Shown here: piece after piece, positions 57,389 through 64,000 of the stretch
How positions within the stretch are numbered: position 1 is the stretch's first letter
Layout of the letters: every line of letters begins with the position of its first letter
NCBI GenBank assembly: GCA_030710605.1
Contig: CP092865.1
Coordinates: forward strand, 138,646,840-138,710,839
Reading direction: 5' to 3'
DNA length: 64,000 nucleotides
Origin: Cordylochernes scorpioides
Lineage: Eukaryota > Arthropoda > Arachnida > Pseudoscorpiones > Chernetidae
Translations under genes and position numbers: made by a program
The notes under the pieces: model-generated
Told to the model about the DNA's origin: nothing
Databases searched by the model: none
The model's input: only the letters and a program-made list of their open reading frames with translations

Positions 57389-57793
57389 ATAAATATATAT
57401 ATATATATATGTGATGATTTAAGACCATGGAATTGTTGTAAATAGTCTAGATATCTACTACCACATGTTCCACCCCATGACTGTATATAACTTCTTATGT
57501 ACTGCAAATAGAAAGCCTCAACTAACATCAATCTGTACCGCGTAAGAATCTAATAAAGTATAGCAACTGTACAGATAGAAGGAATGGAGACTAACAGGAG
57601 AAAATTAAGGTTAAAACTAATCAGGCTTAGGTGAGAGTAGAAGTAAGACCTAGGAAGTAGGCTTAGAAGAGAACACACTATTAATAAATTTACAGTCAAT
57701 TTTATGAATCGCGGAAATCATAAAAGTCGAGTTTAACGGCCAGTATTTCCTGGGCCAGGCCGGTTATATCTTCCGACAAAGGCAGCAGCAAAG

Positions 57794-58118
57794 ACCAATT
57801 AGAAGACAATACCTAAGTAGGTCAACCAATAGCCAACGGCCACGTGACATAGTCCCACCAATTAGAAGACAATACCTAAGTAGGTCAACCAATAGCCAAC
57901 GGCCACGTGACATAGTCCCACCAATTAGAAGACAATACCTAAGTAGGTCAACCAATAGCCAACGGCCACGTGACATAGCCCCACCAATTAGAAGACAATA
58001 CCTAAGTAGGTCAACCAATAGCCAACGGCCACGTGACATAGCCCCACCAATTAGAAGACAATACCTAAGTAGGTCAACCAATAGCCAACGGCCACGTGAC
58101 ATCTTCCTACCAATTAGA
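57794..58118. repeat. Minisatellite, five units of 63 bp
   Basis: Units ACCAATTAGAAGACAATACC...GGCCACGTGACATAG start at 57794, 57857, 57920, 57983 and 58046. Since 63 is a multiple of three, the minus strand stays open as a 21-residue repeat (MSRGRWLLVDLLRYCLLIGG). Each unit has a CCAAT box and a CACGTG E-box. It is absent from arm 2-left. Confidence 0.9.
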
Positions 58119-58269
58119 AAGAAGAAAGGTCTTGGTGTTAAATCGAGAACCTAGGTTAGGCAGTCTGCGCTTGGATCCCAACGGTAACACTTGCTCTAAA
58201 GATCTCTCTCTCCACTCATCCCATTCCTTCTTGACGTCAGACGCTTCTTAGTGGAATCTCTGTTTGTTT

Positions 58270-58460
58270 ATTTCACCTTTGGCCCCGCTGTGTCGCCTTC
58301 CACCACGACTGCACGGTAGAGTTGACATCGAGGTTCGTCTAGTATCAGGTAACACTGGTCCCAGAGGTCCCAAGATATCACATATATATTATTCTCAATC
58401 TTATATAACCTTATTAACCTTATATGGACATTAAAATAAAGTTTCAATCTCAATCTCTCC
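58270..58460 (-). pseudogene. Possible LINE C-terminal end with A-rich 3' side
   Basis: A minus-strand open stretch ends CQLYRAVVVEGDTAGPKVK-stop, and its start (GAGATTGAAACT...ATGTCCATATAAGG) is shared with 18955-19010 and 20570-20610. The repeated pairing suggests the 3' end of one retroelement family abutting others. Confidence 0.3.
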
Positions 58461-58739
58461 ATTGTTTACCTTAAAGAGTAGAATAGATATTTTTCTTCCT
58501 CGAGTGTGTTGTCTTGGATGGCTGATAGCTTCATTGAGCCGAGGTTGTGTGGATTTCTTCACATGTCGGCCGAGCATAAAATTTCACTCTGAATGTTTTA
58601 ATTGGATTGTTAATGAGACCATTCACATAATTGACTTACCAAGTTGTTGTTGTATCAATGTTAACATCATAATTAGAATGGTAATTTATAGCAGAAATAG
58701 TGAATAAATGACATTTAATTAAGTTATACGAGATTTACT

Positions 58740-58860
58740 CATAACATTAACACAAGGTAATAAGACCAAATCCAAATAAATAAATAGTGTGTGACGTTTC
58801 GGTAACAGCGTTGTTACCATCTTCAGACAAAAGTAACAAAAATTATGTCTTATCATGACC
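58740..58860. repeat. Single 104-bp satellite unit, partner of 18556-18665
   Basis: GTGTGTGACGTTTCGGTAAC, AGCGTTGTTACCATCTTCAG. Confidence 0.65.
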
Positions 58861-59039
58861 TTTAATTAAGTTATATGAGATTTATATATATATATACTCA
58901 TAATTAAAAGCAAAAGGTAGCTTCGCCTTTATAAAATAACTTTAAAATATCTTTTATAAAACCAATTTATTTCTATCTTTATTTTAATAAAAGAGAGAGT
59001 TTAAAAACCCTTTATCTATAAGTTTGTTTATAGGAAATG

Positions 59040-59400
59040 AAAACATTAAAACATGAATGTTTCTTTTACACACACATAAAACAAACTTCTACTATCCTTA
59101 CTGTGATCAGAAATAATGGAAGAGCTTGGCTCATCAGTGGTGAACCCTCCCAGCGGTTTCGCCTCTGATGAGCCAAGCACTACTATTTTTTCATCGCAGT
59201 AAGGATAGTAGAAGTTTGTTTCATATATAAAAGAAATATTCATGTTTTAATGTTTTCATTTTCTGTATATAGATGGCGCGTTTTATCTCTATATAAGTTT
59301 AAACTGGCGAAACCGTTGGGAGGGTTCACCACTGATGAGCCAGGCCCTTCCATTATTTTTTCATTGTAATAAGGACAGTAGATAATTGTGTAATCTTCAA
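59040..59400. repeat. Clustered MITEs, partner of 18060-18400
   Basis: Three GGCTCATCAGTGGTGAACCC-type segments in alternating orientation (59128, 59150-59180, 59310-59350). Confidence 0.65.
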
Positions 59401-60151
59401 AAGAATCATACGCGTCTCTTATAACATATGGCGCACTAATGTATCATACGTTTTTTTTTTTATTAAAAAATTCTCGAGCTTTCGGCTTCAGGCTCTTTAA
59501 CAGCCAGCATAAAACTAAAAGTGAGAAACACGGAAGAGCGAGATCTACAATACCGAAACACACGTCGGCCAAATAGCCAAATACCCATTCTTGATTAATC
59601 AAGAAAAGCTAACCACGGACGCGGCCCTCATTGGCCTGGTGTTGTTGATATTTATTCCGATAGATGGCGCAAGCCATCAGCAACTTTCATTTGCACGATA
59701 AGGAGATGCCTTTTTAAAATAATTTATGCACCTTACCCCAGTACAATCTTAGTTTAATTCTGCCTGTTGAAGAGCTCGAAAGCTCGCGGTGTTTTGTTCA
59801 AAGTATATTTATAACTTCATTTATAAGAGCTTCATATTATAAGTATAAACCACTCATTATTTGTTTATATAACGGCGGATTTCTCATACATATAAATCTG
59901 AATGTTCTCCTAAAAATATATAACATATATATATATATATGTAATAAGAGATCCTGTCGACTCACTGTAATAAGTCGTGATCGAATGGAAGGGTACAACC
60001 GTTATGCATGTAAACTTCAAATATTAGTTCCAGTCAAGTGAGCAGCGCGACGTGCCGTAGCATTCGCCCGCGATGTCTTCCACGTTTATTTTTGCACTGT
60101 TTTAATAGATGGATGAATTTGCATATTTTCATTTTAACACAAGCTTAACAT

Positions 60152-60424
60152 TTCAGCCAATAATACATTTTATGTATTATTTACGAACGGAAAATATGTC
60201 CAGGGTAGCCTAGTGGACTTGGCATCTGCCCGGTAAGCGGAACACTGTGGGTTCAATTCCCATTCCTGGACACTTTTATTTTTCCGTTTATCATTACTCT
60301 TCACAATTCATCCTTTCATACCTCTTCCTTAAGGTTAGAAATAATCGTTATTTCTCCTTTAAATAAATTTTGATTTTTTTCTTTGAAAATAAACTCATGC
60401 GGGATAATTTTTAAATGTCGTTTT
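60152..60424 (+). repeat. Monomeric tRNA-headed SINE with 13-bp target duplication
   Basis: ACAAGCTTAACAT occurs at 60139-60151 and 60425-60437. Arm 2-left has it once (17347-17359 in reverse), i.e. the empty site. Order: 47-bp leader ending GAACGGAAAATATG, 72-bp tRNA-like head, CACTTTTATTTTTCCG, then the tail ending AAATGTCGTTTTAC. No poly-A. The duplication length is typical of LINE-mediated retrotransposition. Confidence 0.8.
60199..60270 (+). tRNA. tRNA-like head of the monomeric SINE
   Basis: Acceptor TCCAGGG/TCCTGGA with one G-T pair, box A TAGCCTAGTGGACTTGG, loop CCGGTAA, B-box-like GGGTTCAATTCCC. CACTTTT follows. Confidence 0.5.
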
Positions 60425-60499
60425 ACAAGCTTAACATATTTACATACTTATTTTGGGGAAAAGAAATTGTATATCTTGGATATTATGCAAATTATGATA

Positions 60500-61216
60500 T
60501 ATATCTATATTAATAAAATGGAAATTTCATAAGTGGACATCACTAAAAACTTTCGTTACAATGCATCAATTTCAACCAAATTTTCAACATTTATGTAAAA
60601 CGAGATGGAGCAGGTTTTGCTTAACATCAAAATATATTTCCTAACATTAACATGCGTAACTTCGCTGTTATCGATTAAATACAAAAAAAAATCAACAGAG
60701 TTAATTTTATTTATATATAAATACAAAATTAAATTTCAACAGAGTTAATTTTTTTACATACTAGCTAATAATTTCAATCTAAAAAATATTCAAAACAAGC
60801 AATTTTAAGATAACACCATATGTAAAACAGTCGGCCAATAAAACAACAACGATATTACATCTTTCTCATATATTCACACACAATCTTGATTAATAATTAA
60901 AACTAATCTTTAACATTGTTTATTATACTTCAACTTTTATTTCTACATTTGTTTTTAAATACCCAATTGTTTTATCATGTTTCTAATTTCGCCTAACAAA
61001 TATACAAATTTATAGTGACCAACATATGCAAATTTTATCTTTGTTTTATTTAACTTGATATCGTAAACATAACATCCATTGTAAGCATTTTTCTGTTCAC
61101 CTTCCGTGGTTTCTCTTTTCTCTGATAGTTTTTAGGTGTAGTATATTTTCTTATTACTAGACTACAAACATTCCCTCGAGAAAAACCTGGGCGAAGCCGG
61201 GTACATCCGCTTGTAT
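60500..61216 (-). repeat. CTAG-family element
   Basis: On the minus strand the head is AAGCGGATGTACCCGGCTTC at about 61212 and the tail AATATAGATATAT at about 60500. It interrupts sequence that is continuous in arm 2-left near 17290. Confidence 0.5.
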
Positions 61217-61329
61217 CTTATATAATTAAAAAAATATATTTTCTGCTTGTATTTAATTATCCCGAGGATTATACTATGCCAATGCAGTCGTGGTTAAAAT
61301 CTTTAAATAATAATAAGAAGAATGGTTTT

Positions 61330-61575
61330 GATCAGAGGTTGCTTTAATTGAGCTAAGGAATATATATAATACATAATTTGGTAAAAGTACTGCCTGGCTC
61401 AAGGCGTAAGAATAAAAAAAATGAAAATCTTATTTACATAATGTACAAAAGTTTTGAGCCGGCCAACGGGGAACAACAACAATGAGTATTTATAGGGAAA
61501 GCATGACCCCTGGCGGTCGATTTATCAGAGTATTTTTGAATAGATAAAATATAATATTAAATAAAATAATATTTT
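61330..61575. repeat. Dispersed repeat, relative of 6605-7260
   Basis: AGTACTGCCTGGCTCAAGGC, AACAACAACAATGAGTATTT and CTGGCGGTCGATTTATCAGA occur in the same order as the reverse of 7000-7260. Confidence 0.55.
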
Positions 61576-61919
61576 AATATAACATATATATGATATAAGG
61601 TACGACTTTCTTAAGTTTTGTCCATGAGTGTATTCAATAAAATACATGGAATTGATCAATTTTGATCATCAAGGTAGAAATCTTTAGATAGGATACTCGG
61701 ATAAAAATGAAACAGTTCGAATGAGGACAAACAAAACTCGAAAATGGAAAAGTTTTAAATGGGTAAACCGATTGGGAGAGACCAAAATCTGACCTCACTT
61801 ATAAATGATTCAGGGGGAATTCCGTAATACCCCACGAAATCTATAAGAAAATTAAAACTGATTTTATTTTCTTTACATTTTTTTCCTAGAGTTTTTTAGG
61901 CTAATTGTTTCTTATGAAA

Positions 61920-62190
61920 AAAAAAGGCATCTCCTTATCGTGCAACTAAAAGTTGCTGATAGCTTGCGCCATCTATCGGAATAAATATCAACTATTCTCG
62001 TTGATTTTTTAAATATTCCAGAATTAGCCAAATACCCATTCTTGATTAATCAAGAAAAGCTAACAATGGACGCGTTTCGGGCTGTTTACCCTCATCAGCG
62101 TGGTGTTGTTGATATTTATTCCGATAGATGGCGCAAGCCATCAGCAATTTCAGTTGCACAATAAGGAGATGCTTTTTTCATAATTTATTC
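61920..62190. repeat. Palindromic MITE, GGCATCTCCTTATCGTGC family
   Basis: GGCATCTCCTTATCGTGCAA at 61927 and its mirror near 62165. A CGTTTCGGGCTGTTTACCCT segment lies inside, as in 17750-17830. It starts just beyond the IR2 boundary. Confidence 0.65.
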
Positions 62191-62284
62191 ACCTTATCCC
62201 AGTACACATTTGTACTATTTTTTCTAATTGTTTCTTGTCTTTCTTTTTGAAGTATGTTCATTTCTCTCTATCACGATAAGGCAC

Positions 62285-62375
62285 AATTTGGATTATAGAT
62301 TATAAACACAAGGTAATAAGACTAAATAAATAAATATTGGGTGATGTTTTGATAACAGCGTTGTTTACCATCTTC
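62285..62375. repeat. Partial 104-bp satellite unit
   Basis: AAACACAAGGTAATAAGACT and AACAGCGTTGTTTACCATCT in reverse orientation. It abuts the LINE tail that follows. Confidence 0.6.
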
Positions 62376-62389
62376 GCTGGAAGATTGAT

Positions 62390-62674
62390 TTGACTCTAAC
62401 TTGCGATCTGTGTAAAAACAGAATCCAAGACGAAATTGTGCATATAATATTTGGATGCTCTTGCTTAGAGAAACAGAGGAAAGAAATTTTGGGTGACTTA
62501 CCCTGGTGTCAACCTGACTGCCAACAAATTTGCAGCTGGATGAACACACTGATGGTTGATCAGGGTCTCTCCCTCGGTTTATATAAATTCTACAAGGCCG
62601 CAGTCAATGTCCGTTGGAGAATAATGGATTCGCCGAATGTCGTGGTTTGCTTGGAGGAAGAAGGCGAAGATTGA
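62390..62674 (+). pseudogene. LINE reverse transcriptase zinc-binding tail
   Basis: 94 codons start TCDLCKNRIQDEIVHIIFGC (C-x2-C...H-x4-C), then CSCLEKQRKEILGDLPW, LGLYKFYKAAVNVRWRI and a stop. Same kind of C-terminal finger as at 35486 and 36829, but a different subfamily. Upstream RT domains are not present. Confidence 0.6.
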
Positions 62675-62869
62675 ACTCGGCTGATTCCACACTAGCCCTC
62701 TCAATGATATCCTAACCTTGACATATTCTAAACATTGGTACTTTAATTTAAATATTTAATCATGTATGGTTACTTTTGCTCTGTATGTTTATTTTTGTAT
62801 ATATGGTTATATTTCTTTTGACGTGACAACGTCTTAAATTAGGTTGCGGCTGGGAGTCACTTATGAAAA

Positions 62870-63125
62870 AGTGTAACGCCCGGTAACGTTACGATGAGTC
62901 ACCGAACGAGAGTGCTGCGCGCGCAGCGCTAGAGAATTAGGCGCATTGAATCGGCGCATGCTTGTCTCTGTCTTTGTCTTTCTCGAACGTTCTTGGCGTT
63001 GGAAAAGCAAGAAAGCGTCATAATACAAGTTCACACGTGTGGTTAAAGTATCGTCAGCTGTGTCTGTAGTGAAAATGTGGAGTGCTTAGATTCGTCATTT
63101 ACAACAACTACAACAATAAAGGTAA
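62870..63125. other. GC-rich, LTR-like segment
   Basis: It begins TGTAACGCCCGGTAACGTTA, contains GTGCTGCGCGCGCAGCGC (self-complementary) and ends with ACAACAACTACAACAATAAA. The start and the AATAAA-bearing end resemble a gypsy LTR, but no second LTR or gag is in the window. Confidence 0.3.
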
Positions 63126-63634
63126 ATAATTGTACACTGATATTTCATTATCGTAAACTATGATTGATTGATTAATTGTTAGATTGACACAAAAGTTGAG
63201 AAACTGAGTTTATAGGTTATGTAATACTATTGATAAATGTTGATAGTGTTAAGTAAATTATTAGTTTTTCAACTTCTCATCATTTACAATTACAAATTTT
63301 ACATGTACAATGTTATAGTAAACAAAATATATTTCTATAGTTAAAATTTGTGCAATTCTTATTTTCATTCAAATCCTTGTTCCTATTGTGCAATTTTATT
63401 ATATTCATATCAATAAATATTCTACCGTTGTCACGTAAAATCTTCGCCCGTAAAACCGACTTTACAGGCAACCATTGTTTTTTTGTTTGTTTTTTTCTTT
63501 CTTCTCTCTTTTCTTTTTTCCTTATTACCTCTTGTATTCTAGTTTTTACTTTTGAAATATCTTCCTTTGCTAAATCCTGTAGAGGGGAATCATGTATAGG
63601 GCTGGATGCCCCAATAAAAAGGCTTGTGTGTGTG

Positions 63635-63770
63635 TGTTTACCATCTTCAGACATAAGTACTGAATGATTATAGATTATAAACACAAGGCAATAAGACTAA
63701 ATAAATAAATAGTGTGTGATGTTTTGGTAACAGCATTGTTACCATAATCAGACAAAGGAACTGAATGATA
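63635..63770. repeat. 104-bp satellite unit, reverse orientation
   Basis: ACCATCTTCAGACATAAGTA, AACAGCATTGTTACCATAAT. Roughly one and a third units. Confidence 0.65.
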
Positions 63771-64000
63771 TATTGAAAGTAATGAATTCAGTGTCAGCCA
63801 ACGTGGGTCCACGACGACACCTGAAGCTGAAACAGTAGTTCGGTTGTAAACAGTAGAATGTTGACATGCGTGTACGTCCATCATTATACTGAGCAAACAG
63901 CCAGGTACTGGACCTTCCTTACTGTGCGTCGATCTATCGTCACAGGTTTACATGAACAGCCTTTACAGCCTATCCTTCTTGTCATCTGTATCGGGATAAG

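Larger units (their letters stand above)
42400..61875. repeat. Right arm of inverted duplication 2 (IR2-R)
   Basis: Reverse complement of 16997-27269. It is about 9 kb longer through the gypsy element (48715-53900), MITEs at 45772-46047 and 47752-48033, the 48200-48670 expansion, the 57420-58400 insert, the SINE at 60152-60424 and the CTAG element at 60500-61216. Confidence 0.85.

Noticed and set aside
62870-63125. Complete LTR retrotransposon starting here
   Set aside because: Only one LTR-like segment is in the window, with no PBS, gag or second LTR.

Overview
This window looks like repeat-dominated, AT-rich DNA from an invertebrate nuclear genome. The clues are a metazoan-type Ty3/gypsy retrotransposon, RTE-like LINE tails, tRNA-headed SINEs, and many short inverted-repeat transposons flanked by TA. 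An arthropod (chelicerate or crustacean) is my best guess, but nothing here fixes the taxon. I see no intact host gene. Two runs of exactly 100 N (16897-16996 and 27270-27369) mark scaffold joins, so the window is three contigs.

Layout. Two large inverted duplications are interleaved. Arm 1-left (1 to about 10373) matches the reverse complement of arm 1-right (about 29543-38712). Arm 2-left (16997-27269, the whole middle contig) matches the reverse complement of arm 2-right (about 42400-61875). The order is L1-A-gap-L2-gap-R1-B-R2, which one palindrome cannot give. Arms differ by a few percent of substitutions plus many arm-specific insertions. The simplest reading is that contigs 1 and 2 are alternative-haplotype or paralogous copies of the 27-62 kb contig, placed inverted by scaffolding; a real rearrangement is not excluded.

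Content. (i) The only intact-looking mobile element is a 5186-bp Ty3/gypsy retrotransposon on the minus strand (48715-53900). It has two LTRs of 340 bp with no difference that I could find, an ATAT target duplication, a PBS, a PPT, gag, and a full PR-RT-RNaseH-IN pol. Gag starts inside the 5' LTR, pol stops inside the 3' LTR, and a TTTAAAC heptamer directly before the gag stop fits -1 frameshifting. (ii) An older, internally deleted gypsy relative (LTR, gag, protease, integrase tail; 27793-30024) sits in arm 1-right. The same site in arm 1-left holds only a solo LTR (9884-10367). (iii) A tRNA-headed SINE family occurs as a monomer, a direct dimer and head-to-head palindromes. (iv) LINE 3' ends, mostly C-terminal zinc-binding tails of reverse transcriptase, are scattered through the window. 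(v) There are four minisatellites or satellites (92-93, about 92, 63 and about 104 bp) and many families of inverted-repeat MITEs.

Possible host coding sequence is limited to one approximately 100-codon open stretch at 39617-39940 (minus). It has protein-like composition and a nearby AATAAA, but an in-frame stop just upstream. Identity statements come from reading the sequence by eye, not from computed alignments.
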